A stretch of 11,071 nucleotides of DNA from JACZSB01 sp965372015. GTDB taxonomy: Bacteria; Fidelibacterota; Marinisomatia; SCGC-AAA003-L08; TS1B11. The notes under the pieces were generated by a model. The model ran no database searches. It was not told the origin of the DNA and saw only the letters and a list, made by a program, of their open reading frames with translations. The translations under genes and the position numbers were made by a program. The stretch is taken from the NCBI GenBank assembly GCA_965372015.1, contig CBDVAP010000104.1:1-11071 (forward strand), in the 5' to 3' direction. The stretch's first letter is position 1. Each line of letters opens with the position of its first letter. Shown here one piece after another: positions 1-5,980 of this stretch.

Positions 1-877
1 GGGTGCTGTAGAGGGTGATCGGGTTCGAATCGCCGTGCTTGATTTTACCGATGGCGTACTTTGAGCCTGACGGCAGGTAGATGCTGGGAAAATCGACATC
101 AAGCATCACAACTTCATCGGCCAGACCCTTCCCAAAGACGGCCTTGTCACGGGCGGGGTCGTCTCCCAGTCGATGCAAGTAGGTGCGTGAATTCTTGTAG
201 ATTTCCGTTTCGGGAGCGTCGGGAGGCAGCTCCTGGCGACGGGCATAAAAGAAGCCGCTGGCATCCGGCAGCCACCGGGGGCGGTTGTAGGCAGTTTCGA
301 TGCGATCGATGGTTTTGTCCAGATGCGTACCGGTGGTCACATCCAGGATGTGCAGCACCGTTTCCTCCGAGCCGCCCTCCGCCAGGCCGTAAACCACGTA
401 GCGTCCATCCGGCGAGGGAGAGTAGGCCTCTATGGAGTAATGCTGTTCTCCACTACCGGAAAGCGATTCCGCATCCACCAACATCTTTTCCTCTCCCGAG
501 GCGCTACGGTAATAGAGCTTGGGCAGGTTTTCATCCGCCATCCGCTTTTTGTAAAACAGTGACCCATCCTCTCGCCTGCGGATGCTGTAGATGCGGTAGG
601 GCTTGCTGCCGTCGAGCTCCTGAATGCGTTTGTAGAGGGCGTCGCGTCCCTTGATCTGTGACAGAATTTCGTGGGCCTGATCCGCCTGGCCGCGGAACCA
701 ATCCTGTACTTCAGGAGCGTCCATATCTTCCATATACCTATAAGGATCATGCACTACGACGCCGAAGTGTTCATCCACAACATCGCGGATAGGGGCTACC
801 GGAGCCTGGGCGAACAGCCCATGCCGCGGGGTGGCGATTACCATGGTTATTCCGAGGATTACCTGCGATGCTTTCAT
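1..877 (-). CDS. Prolyl oligopeptidase (S9A family), N-terminal part; cut by left window edge
   Basis: This is the N-terminal 292 residues of a serine peptidase that cleaves short peptides after proline. Translation starts at the ATG at 877-875, preceded by AGGGAGAG five bases upstream. The first 23 residues are moderately hydrophobic and end in LFA before QAP, so an export signal is likely. The mature start (RDVVDEHFGVVVHDPYRYME) is the classic S9A entry motif, followed by DAPEVQDWF. Propeller-type stretches follow, for example YSPSPDGRYVVYG and RPRWLPDASGFFY, ending in GDSNPITLYST at the edge. The reading frame is open to base 1. The alpha/beta hydrolase domain with the Ser-Asp-His triad should lie to the left and cannot be checked, so activity is inferred from the family. 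Its upstream region carries one copy of a repeat also found before the YiiX-like gene. Confidence 0.9.
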   Translation of the reverse strand, partial: MKASQVILGITMVIATPRHGLFAQAPVAPIRDVVDEHFGVVVHDPYRYMEDMDAPEVQDWFRGQADQAHEILSQIKGRDALYKRIQELDGSKPYRIYSIRRREDGSLFYKKRMADENLPKLYYRSASGEEKMLVDAESLSGSGEQHYSIEAYSPSPDGRYVVYGLAEGGSEETVLHILDVTTGTHLDKTIDRIETAYNRPRWLPDASGFFYARRQELPPDAPETEIYKNSRTYLHRLGDDPARDKAVFGKGLADEVVMLDVDFPSIYLPSGSKYAIGKIKHGDSNPITLYST

Positions 878-1196
878 GGGAACTCTCCCTTGCTGATTGT
901 ATCGGTTCGGAGCCTTTTGGTCATTGGGGCTAAAAGCTTAAGAAAGCCATTCTGCGTTTTCCAAGGCTTTAATTCGCGGAACCCCGCCAACGGCGGGGCC
1001 TCATTCGAAGCATCCTCTGCTTGATTATTTCGTGCCTTGAGAATACGACGGGGGGTGCAAGGTCCTGCTGGGCCTGGGCAAGGATTGCCCTGCCAATCTA
1101 AGCAGCGGTCCCTCCCGCATCGTTTACTGAGCCCTAAAGGCCCTGGAAGTATCCTCTACCTCACTGATCGCCGCCCCTTTGGAACCGCCCAGCCCC
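878..1196. other. Intergenic region between the YiiX-like gene and the prolyl oligopeptidase gene
   Basis: This stretch of about 320 bases has no convincing gene; the small open frames crossing it show no family motif and no ribosome site. It holds repeat copy A (905-1059) and two perfect short hairpins: CCCCGCC/GGCGGGG (982-988 with 992-998) and GGGCAA/TTGCCC (1076-1081 with 1085-1090). Neither hairpin is followed by a T run on either strand, so neither is a typical intrinsic terminator. The region is upstream of the prolyl oligopeptidase gene on the minus strand and should contain its promoter, but I cannot assign -35 and -10 boxes with confidence. Confidence 0.6.
905..1059. repeat. Intergenic repeat, copy A (partner of copy B at 1840-1971)
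   Basis: Bases 1021-1059 match 1933-1971 at 35 of 39 positions without a gap, including a perfectly conserved core GCCTTGAGAATACGACGGG. A second similar block starts at GAGCC (910) and matches the block starting at 1845 (shared TTTGG, CATT, TAAAA), with a different offset (935 versus 912), so small indels separate the copies. Both copies have the same orientation. Copy A ends about 30 bases before the start of the minus-strand prolyl oligopeptidase gene. Confidence 0.75.
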
Positions 1197-1769
1197 TCAC
1201 GCCGGGCGGCTGTTCTGGCAGCCTTCCCACACCTCCTGCGGGTAGATTATGCTGTCGGTGCCGGGAATATTCGGGACCCCGATATTGGTGTTCAAATTTA
1301 TCCCATGCTTCAGATAGGCCTGGTAAGCCAGTTGGCTACAATAAAAGGCCTCCTCGGTTGAGGAGTTGAGGAAATTGAAATTGTAAGGCTTGCGCGCCCG
1401 GGCCTGGGCCAGGCAATACTGCCCCACGCTCTCCCGGATGGTCTTCTCCTGGTCCTCCGTCAACCCTTTCCCCTGCAACGGATAGGCAATCCCGTATAGT
1501 TTGTCCAGGAGAATGCGCTGCTTTTTCATCGCCGCGGCGTCCCACTGGGTCGATCCCATGTCGAATTCGATCACACGCCCTTTGGCCCCCGCCTCCACGC
1601 ACTTGCCCTCGGGACCGACGTAGATGATAATATGGTCCACGTCACCCGGTATGATCTTTCCCACCAGCCACCAGAAATGCCCGGCGAGAAAGCTAGCCCC
1701 CCCGTCAACCGTGCAGACCAGGTCGCCGGTCTTGACCGGCAAGCCGTTGATCTCATGTGAATAAATCAT
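1197..1769 (-). CDS. YiiX/YebB-like permuted NlpC/P60 papain-fold hydrolase
   Basis: The 190-residue protein matches the circularly permuted NlpC/P60 (YiiX/YaeF-type, peptidase C92-like) fold. The order is as expected for this permuted group. KTGDLV at residues 13-18 opens the domain. His46 lies in VDHIIIYVG and an acidic residue in KCVEAG (Glu59) follows. A KPYNFNF segment sits near 127-133, and the likely nucleophile Cys144 lies in FYCSQLAYQAY. These enzymes act on amide or thioester bonds, but the substrate is unknown for most members, so none is proposed here. No signal peptide or membrane segment is visible, which suggests a cytoplasmic protein. The ATG at 1769 has a strong AGGAGA site about five bases upstream. 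The gene stands alone, behind repeat copy B. Confidence 0.82.
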   Translation of the reverse strand: MIYSHEINGLPVKTGDLVCTVDGGASFLAGHFWWLVGKIIPGDVDHIIIYVGPEGKCVEAGAKGRVIEFDMGSTQWDAAAMKKQRILLDKLYGIAYPLQGKGLTEDQEKTIRESVGQYCLAQARARKPYNFNFLNSSTEEAFYCSQLAYQAYLKHGINLNTNIGVPNIPGTDSIIYPQEVWEGCQNSRPA

Positions 1770-1839
1770 GGCTATCTCCTTTGATTAATGTACGCTAAAC
1801 CTGAATTGTCGCCCAAGAAGCCACGCCCCGGCTGCATCG

Positions 1840-1971
1840 CTTCAGAGCCATTTGGACATTTAGGGTAAAAACTAGGAATAGCATTCCAGATATACAAGAT
1901 GCATTTTCATTCTCCTCATACTCGTCTTCCGTTTGACTATTTCACGCCTTGAGAATACGACGGGAGGTGCA
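1840..1971. repeat. Intergenic repeat, copy B (partner of copy A at 905-1059)
   Basis: Same orientation as copy A. The 1933-1971 block is 35/39 identical to 1021-1059, and the 1845 block resembles the 910 block. Similarity fades after the GGGCCTG-like stretch near 1978-1988. The copy ends about 75 bases before the start of the minus-strand YiiX-like gene, so both copies sit 5' of a hydrolase gene read in the same direction. Confidence 0.75.
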
Positions 1972-2054
1972 CTGTCTGGCGGGGCCTGGATTGATATTGC
2001 TAATTTTCCCAAGATGGAATTACATTCCGGCAGGCGCATAGGTACAATATCAGG

Positions 2055-2084
2055 TTGCTACGGCCTGGAATTTCTCGTCATAAA
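2055..2084 (+). promoter_or_regulatory. Possible sigma70-like promoter for the small membrane-protein gene
   Basis: TTGCTA (2055-2060) and CATAAA (2079-2084) are separated by 18 bases and lie just upstream of the GGAG site at 2104-2107. Each box departs from consensus at two positions, so this is only a candidate. Confidence 0.25.
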
Positions 2085-2116
2085 TAGTGGTTAACAAGCC
2101 AATGGAGAAAAGTGAA

Positions 2117-2551
2117 ATGAAGAATTTAAAGTTCATCTTAGTTATTCTTCTTTTTTACGGGATTTCCTATGCTCAAGGTCAAGCCATCAGTCAAACAGAA
2201 GAAGTGGACACTGTCCAAATTGAGCACAGAGCGGTAGCGGCTGCAAAGTCTGACTTCAATACACTAAAGAAACTCGGATGGGGTGGATCTTCAATTATTA
2301 TAGCTGGGGGTGTGGTAGCATTGGTAGGTCCAGGTGAGAGATCGGGGTTTGTGGCCGGTGTCCCTGTTAACCTCTTGCTAGGCTTGCTAAGTCCCCCGGC
2401 CGCGGCTTACCTCACGCCAGTAAATGTCCCTCAAAATCGCGAAATGGAAGTATCTTCCAAAGGCAACGATTATCAAACCGTTTATCGTCTGGCATACGGG
2501 TCAGCAACGAGGAAACAACGGCTAAAGTATCTTCTAGCGGGGCCCCTTTGA
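2117..2551 (+). CDS. Small exported or membrane protein of unknown function, probably truncated by an in-frame TGA
   Basis: I do not recognise a named family. The start chosen is the ATG at 2117, because GGAG at 2104-2107 is well spaced and the product then begins MKNLKFILVILLFYGISYAQ, a clear signal peptide. ATGs or earlier codons upstream lack a ribosome site. The 144-residue product has a second glycine-rich hydrophobic stretch at about residues 58-84 (SSIIIAGGVVALVG, then VPVNLLLGLLSPPAAAYL). It ends in a tail with a YRLAY segment and basic residues (RKQRLKYLL) and stops at TGA 2549-2551. The 19 codons after that stop, in the same frame, encode LGGLFVVGALVLLLTWQGV before TAG at 2609-2611. 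That would make a natural final membrane helix. The basic segment followed by a helix suggests the original protein ended at 2611. The gene is AT-richer than the neighbouring operon. Confidence 0.6.
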   Translation: MKNLKFILVILLFYGISYAQGQAISQTEEVDTVQIEHRAVAAAKSDFNTLKKLGWGGSSIIIAGGVVALVGPGERSGFVAGVPVNLLLGLLSPPAAAYLTPVNVPQNREMEVSSKGNDYQTVYRLAYGSATRKQRLKYLLAGPL

Positions 2552-2611
2552 TTAGGAGGTTTGTTTGTAGTTGGGGCTTTGGTTCTATTGTTAACCTGGC
2601 AAGGTGTGTAG
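2552..2611 (+). pseudogene. In-frame extension after the TGA, encoding a hydrophobic helix
   Basis: Nineteen sense codons continue without a frame change directly after the TGA of the upstream small gene and end at TAG 2609-2611. They encode a strongly hydrophobic segment, which is unexpected for untranslated DNA. It is read as the detached end of the small membrane protein after a nonsense change (for example GGA to TGA), a sequencing error or, less likely, stop readthrough. Confidence 0.5.
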
Positions 2612-2711
2612 TGAATCGCTTTCTGGCACGCCAGTCGGTCTTGAGAGTTTGAAAGAAAAGACGGTCAGACTGTGGTTCGTAGATCTTTGTTTGGGTGAAA
2701 TGGACACAACA

Positions 2712-2740
2712 CCTCGAGCTAGGCTCCGGCCTATACGAGG
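2712..2740. other. Interrupted hairpin downstream of the small gene
   Basis: CCTCG (2712-2716) pairs with CGAGG (2736-2740) and TAGGC (2720-2724) with GCCTA (2729-2733), with a TCCG loop and a small internal loop. An A-rich, not T-rich, sequence follows, so it does not look like a standard terminator. It could still be a decayed transcription stop for the convergent genes. Confidence 0.35.
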
Positions 2741-2759
2741 ATCAATAAATAACTAAATG

Positions 2760-2799
2760 TGTTACCTACGTCCCTGAGAATAAGTTGTTACCCATGTCC
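2760..2799. repeat. Two direct repeats, possible insertion-sequence end remnant
   Basis: TGTTACCTACGTCC (2760-2773) and TGTTACCCATGTCC (2786-2799) agree at 12 of 14 positions, spaced 26 bases apart. Repeated TGTTACC-ATGTCC-type motifs occur at the ends of some DDE-transposase insertion sequences (from memory, not checked here). No transposase gene is present, so at most this is a scar. Confidence 0.4.
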
Positions 2800-2806
2800 T
2801 GGTTCG

Positions 2807-2865
2807 TTCACCCCCTGGCCCCCTCTCTTTCAAGAGAGGGGGAGACACGAAGTGTCCGGGGTGAG
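2807..2865. repeat. Three-armed (cloverleaf-like) palindromic intergenic element
   Basis: Three stems fit in 59 bases. The outer arm pairs TCACCCC (2808-2814) with GGGGTGA (2858-2864). The first inner hairpin pairs CCCCCTCTCTT (2819-2829) with AAGAGAGGGGG (2832-2842). The second pairs GACAC (2844-2848) with GTGTC (2852-2856) around a GAA loop. All pairs are perfect apart from the very tight tip of the first hairpin. This layout resembles dispersed REP-like or MITE-like elements; its copy number cannot be judged from one window. Confidence 0.65.
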
Positions 2866-2972
2866 TTCGCTTAAAGGAGGAGTCGTGAAACGAAGGGCCT
2901 GTCCTGAGCCAGCCGAAAAGCAATTAACAACCAAGTCCCCATTTTTCATTTATCATTTCCCCTTGGGCCCCC

Positions 2973-3869
2973 TTACCCCCGGGGGTGGAACTGCTTATGG
3001 ACTTCCTTCAGGTAATCCCGGTCCAGGTGGGTGTAGATCTGGGTGGTGGTGATATCGGCGTGGCCCAGCATTTCCTGCACGGCCCGCAGGTCGGCGCCTC
3101 CTTCCAGCAGATGGGTGGCGAAACTGTGGCGGAAGATGTGGGGCGAGACATCCTTGGTGATCCCCGCCTGCCGGGCCCACTGTTTCACGATCTGAAATGC
3201 TCCCTGGCGCGTCAAAGGGTTGCCCCGGGCGTTCAGGTAGACCTCCCCTTTGTTGCGGGCCCGCCGTTTGGCCGCCAGCAGGGGCCGGGCCTCCTGTAGG
3301 TAGGTTTCCAAGTCCTCCCCGGCCCGGCGGCCCACCGGCACCAGCCGCTCCTTGGAGCCTTTGCCCAGCACCCGTAGCAGGCCATGTTCGGGCAACAGGT
3401 TATTAAGCACCAGCCCGGTGAGTTCCGACACCCGCAGGCCGCAAGCGTACAGCAGTGATATCATGGAGCGGTCCCGCACTCCCCGGGGATTGCCGGTGTC
3501 CACCGCCTCGATAATGGCGTTGATCTCCCCCACCTCCAGCACCTTCGGCAATCGCCGGGGCTGCTTGGGGGCATCCAGGAACGCGGAGGGGTCGCTGCTA
3601 GTCCGCTTTTCGGCCAGCAGGAACTTGTGCAACCCGCGCACGGCGGAGAACGCCCGGTGGATGGAGGCCGGCGCCAGGCCCAGGTCGCTCAACAGGCGGG
3701 TGTAACCGCGAATGTGGGTCTGGCGTACCTGGTCCAGGTCATCAACACCGGCTGCCCGGAGACACTCCAGATAGCGCGTAAGGTCGCTCTCGTAGCTTAT
3801 TAAAGTCGTTGGCGCCAGATTGCGTTCGACGCGGGCGTAGAGTAGGTAGTCTTCGAGTAGATCTTTCAC
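2973..3869 (-). CDS. xerD: Site-specific tyrosine recombinase XerD
   Basis: XerD acts with XerC at the dif site to resolve chromosome dimers at division. The 298-residue length matches the family. The N-terminal SAM-like core-binding domain covers about residues 1-85 (typical SAVRGLHKFLLAE), and the catalytic domain follows from about 105. All catalytic residues are visible: Arg146 (GLRVSEL), Lys170 (GKGSKER), His244 and Arg247 (HIFRHSFATHLLEGG), His270 (LGHADITTTQIYTH) and the nucleophile Tyr279, nearly the positions of E. coli XerD. The RGLHKF and FHPRG-type motifs favour XerD over XerC, although a single Xer protein acting alone is possible. The start is GTG at 3869 with only a weak ribosome site. 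It is the last gene of the operon, 33 bases after the GGGPS gene. Confidence 0.92.
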   Translation of the reverse strand: MKDLLEDYLLYARVERNLAPTTLISYESDLTRYLECLRAAGVDDLDQVRQTHIRGYTRLLSDLGLAPASIHRAFSAVRGLHKFLLAEKRTSSDPSAFLDAPKQPRRLPKVLEVGEINAIIEAVDTGNPRGVRDRSMISLLYACGLRVSELTGLVLNNLLPEHGLLRVLGKGSKERLVPVGRRAGEDLETYLQEARPLLAAKRRARNKGEVYLNARGNPLTRQGAFQIVKQWARQAGITKDVSPHIFRHSFATHLLEGGADLRAVQEMLGHADITTTQIYTHLDRDYLKEVHKQFHPRG

Positions 3870-3902
3870 GGAACCCGCTGTGTTCCCTGGCGGCCGGTTC
3901 CT

Positions 3903-4646
3903 TCAGCCCTGGTGAACGGCCTCAGCGAAGGCCTCTAGTAGGGCCGCGGTCCCAGTTTCCTCCGCCACTGTGCCGGTGACCACGAATTTGGCCCCGGCCC
4001 GCACCTTGGCGGACGCCACCTTAGGATCGCGGATACCGCCCCCCACCATCACCGGAATGTCTACGGCCCCGGTCACCGCCCGGATCACTTCGTCAGGTAC
4101 GGATTGCTGGGCTCCACTGCCGGCCTCCAGATATACCAGGGACATCCCCAGGTACTGGGCTGCCAGGGCGTGGGCCACTACCAGGTCCGGTTTATCCAAC
4201 GGCAGGGGCCGGGTGTCGCTCATAAACTCCACGGCCGTGGACCCGCCCCCGGCCAACAGCAGGTAGCCGGTGGCCACGCTTTCCAGTCCCAGGTGCTTGA
4301 TAACGGGCGCCGCCTGGACCTGCTCGCTGATCAGAAACTGGGGATTGCGGCCACTGAGCAGCGACATGAACAGCACCGCGTCCACGTGACGGGTGAGCTG
4401 GGTGGTGCCTCCGGGAAACAGGATCACCGGCACCTGCGCCGCCGCCTTGATCTGAGCTACCCGCTCCTCAAAACGCCCGTCCATGATTAGGCTGCCGCCC
4501 ACCAGGATGCCGTCGGCGCCCGAAGCATTAACCGCCGCCACCAGCTTTTCCAGGCGGCCGTCGTTCTTGCGGTCGGGATCGATGAGCACCAGATAGTTGG
4601 CGCTCTGGTGATCGAGACGCTCCAACAGGCTCTGGAAAACAGTCAC
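3903..4646 (-). CDS. Geranylgeranylglyceryl/prenylglyceryl phosphate synthase family protein (bacterial group II GGGPS, PcrB-like)
   Basis: The family joins a prenyl diphosphate to sn-glycerol-1-phosphate, making the first ether bond of archaeal-type lipids. The 247-residue TIM-barrel protein has every family landmark: LVLIDPDRKND (19-29), ILVGGSL (47-53), VILFPGGTTQLT (74-85), VLFMSLLSGRNPQFLI (91-106), ATGYLLL (125-131), LVYLEAGSGA (170-179) and PVMVGGGI (198-205). The LLSGRNP and EAGSGA forms are those of group II enzymes from archaea and Bacteroidetes relatives. The start is GTG at 4646, which overlaps the gcvPA stop as GTGA and removes an unlikely 31-residue extension that lies in gcvPA coding sequence. 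The chain length of the prenyl substrate cannot be read from the sequence. A glycerol-1-phosphate dehydrogenase is not in the window. Confidence 0.88.
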   Translation of the reverse strand: MTVFQSLLERLDHQSANYLVLIDPDRKNDGRLEKLVAAVNASGADGILVGGSLIMDGRFEERVAQIKAAAQVPVILFPGGTTQLTRHVDAVLFMSLLSGRNPQFLISEQVQAAPVIKHLGLESVATGYLLLAGGGSTAVEFMSDTRPLPLDKPDLVVAHALAAQYLGMSLVYLEAGSGAQQSVPDEVIRAVTGAVDIPVMVGGGIRDPKVASAKVRAGAKFVVTGTVAEETGTAALLEAFAEAVHQG

Positions 4647-5980
4647 GATACCGCCGCCAGGAATGCCACTAGGCGGTCCATATCCGCCCGGGTGCGCTTT
4701 TCGGTCACCGCCAACTGCAGGAACTGATCCCCCTGCCACTCAACGCTGCCCAGCAGGAAACCCTCCTTTGCAGCACGACTTGCCAGCTCGCCGGCGGGTA
4801 CCGGTGGCCGGACCACAAACTCCTTCACATAGCCGTATCCAAACGGTAGATCGTAGCCCGGCAAGGCGTCGATTGCCCGGCCCAGGTATTGGCTGCGGTC
4901 GAAGCATAGGCGGGCCAGCCGTACCAGACCCTCGCGACCCAGCAGTGACAGGTAAACAGTGGCCCACAAGGCCATCAGGCCCTGGTTGGTGCAGATGTTG
5001 GAGGTGGCCTTCTCCCGCCGGATGTCCTGCTCGCGGGTGCGCAACACCATCATGAAGCCGGGGCGGCCCACCTGATCGGTTGTGCGGCCCACAATCCGGC
5101 CGGGCATGCGGCGAATAAATTCAGTTTTGGCGGCCATCAAACCCAGGTACGGACCTCCGAATGACATGGGGATGCCCAATGATTGGCCTTCCCCCACGTA
5201 AATATCGGCCCCGGCTTGTCCGGGACTCTCCAGCAATCCCAATGTGAGCGGATCGGCGGAGGCGATCAGCAGGGTTTTATTATCCACCAGGGCTTTGCGC
5301 ACCGCCGCCCAATCCTCCACCAGTCCCAGGCAGTTAGGCGATTGCACTACCAGCGCCGCCGCCTCGGCCGACTGGGCCTTGAGGTCGGCTAGGTCCACCC
5401 GACCGTCCCGGCTGGCAATTGTAATCAGCTCGGCGTCGCGATTTTGCAGGTAGGTAGCCACTACATCCCGGGTGGCGGCGGACACGGTCTCAGGAAGCAG
5501 TATCCGTCGGTGGCCGGTGATCCTCAGTGCCATCAAGCAGGCTTCGGCCGCGGCGGAAGCTCCATCGTACAGCGAGGCGTTGGCTACCTCCAGCCCGCTG
5601 ATCTCACTGATCATGGTCTGAAACTCGTACATGACCTGCAGCGTCCCCTGGCTCACCTCGGCCTGGTAAGGAGTATAAGCAGTATAGAACTCGGACCGCA
5701 TGGCGATGGCCGGGACCGCTTCGGGGGTGTAATGATCATAGACTCCGCCGCCCAGGAAACTTGTTCGAGTGCCGGCGGGCCGATTTTGCTGCGCTAACCG
5801 GCTGAGTTCGGCGACCAGTTCCACCTCCGATTTACTCGGCGGCAAACCCAAGCCGTCCCGCAGGCGCAGGTCCGCCGGGATGATATCAACCAATTCCTCG
5901 AAGGATGCCACTCCGATAGTTGCCAGCATGGCCTCTTCGTCGGCCTCGGTGGCCGGTATATAGGGATGCTGGCGGGTCAC
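4643..5980 (-). CDS. gcvPA: Glycine dehydrogenase (decarboxylating) subunit 1, P-protein alpha half
   Basis: This is the N-terminal half of the split P-protein of the glycine cleavage system. With GcvPB it decarboxylates glycine and passes the aminomethyl group to the lipoyl arm of GcvH. The 445-residue length is normal for GcvPA. Motifs include FLGGGVYDHYTPEAV, EFYTAYTPYQAEVSQGTLQ and NASLYDGASAAAEA, then PMSFGGPYLG, RMPGRIVGRTTDQVG and EKATSNICTNQ (Lys324 to about residue 332). The usual REQHIRR is REQDIRR here. The pyridoxal-phosphate lysine belongs to GcvPB, so its absence is expected. The start is GTG at 5980, overlapping the gcvH stop as GTGA, with no ribosome site of its own, so coupled translation is likely. 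gcvPB does not follow; the GGGPS gene does. Confidence 0.95.
   Translation of the reverse strand: MTRQHPYIPATEADEEAMLATIGVASFEELVDIIPADLRLRDGLGLPPSKSEVELVAELSRLAQQNRPAGTRTSFLGGGVYDHYTPEAVPAIAMRSEFYTAYTPYQAEVSQGTLQVMYEFQTMISEISGLEVANASLYDGASAAAEACLMALRITGHRRILLPETVSAATRDVVATYLQNRDAELITIASRDGRVDLADLKAQSAEAAALVVQSPNCLGLVEDWAAVRKALVDNKTLLIASADPLTLGLLESPGQAGADIYVGEGQSLGIPMSFGGPYLGLMAAKTEFIRRMPGRIVGRTTDQVGRPGFMMVLRTREQDIRREKATSNICTNQGLMALWATVYLSLLGREGLVRLARLCFDRSQYLGRAIDALPGYDLPFGYGYVKEFVVRPPVPAGELASRAAKEGFLLGSVEWQGDQFLQLAVTEKRTRADMDRLVAFLAAVS

Larger units (their letters stand above)
1770..2116. other. Divergent intergenic region between the YiiX-like gene and the small membrane-protein gene
   Basis: About 350 bases without a gene, AT-richer than the operon to the right. 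It holds repeat copy B (1840-1971), whose position suggests a leader or promoter role for the minus-strand YiiX-like gene. Toward the plus-strand gene it holds one possible promoter (TTGCTA at 2055 and CATAAA at 2079). Nothing else recognisable was seen. Confidence 0.6.
2612..2972. other. Gene-free, repeat-bearing region between the small gene and xerD
   Basis: About 360 bases with no supportable gene. From left to right it holds a broken hairpin (2712-2740), two direct repeats resembling an insertion-sequence end (2760-2799), a three-armed palindrome (2807-2865), and a degenerate copy of what looks like a dispersed CCTGAGCC..CGAA repeat (about 2898-2920). It separates a plus-strand gene from the 3' end of a minus-strand operon, so transcription converges here. 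The long open frame across it has no ribosome site and reads through the repeats. Confidence 0.65.

Noticed and set aside
61..654. Long plus-strand open frame opposite the prolyl oligopeptidase gene
   Set aside because: It is rich in Arg, Pro and Cys with no motif. The minus-strand frame over the same bases gives a clear S9A protein with a start and ribosome site.
430..750. Minus-strand frame inside the prolyl oligopeptidase gene
   Set aside because: It lies in a different frame from the S9A coding frame, and its product has no family features.
982..998. GC-rich hairpin as an intrinsic terminator
   Set aside because: It has a perfect 7-bp stem, but there is no T run on either side or strand.
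2612..2972. dif-like recombination site near xerD
   Set aside because: I looked for two roughly 11-base arms with AT-rich dyad symmetry and found none. dif is normally at the terminus and not next to xerD.
2976..2987. CCCCCGGGGG palindrome at the end of xerD as operon terminator
   Set aside because: It overlaps the last xerD codons, leaves no loop, and is followed on the minus strand by a G-rich then A-rich sequence, not a T run.
2759..3052. Plus-strand open frame of 97 codons across the repeat region
   Set aside because: It reads through the direct repeats, palindrome and dispersed repeat into the 3' end of xerD. There is no ribosome site, and the RACPEPAEK stretch is the usual translation of a dispersed repeat.
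4647..4739. Upstream extension of the GGGPS frame by 31 codons
   Set aside because: It lies entirely within gcvPA, is Gly/Pro-rich and unlike the family N-terminus. The GTGA overlap gives the standard start.
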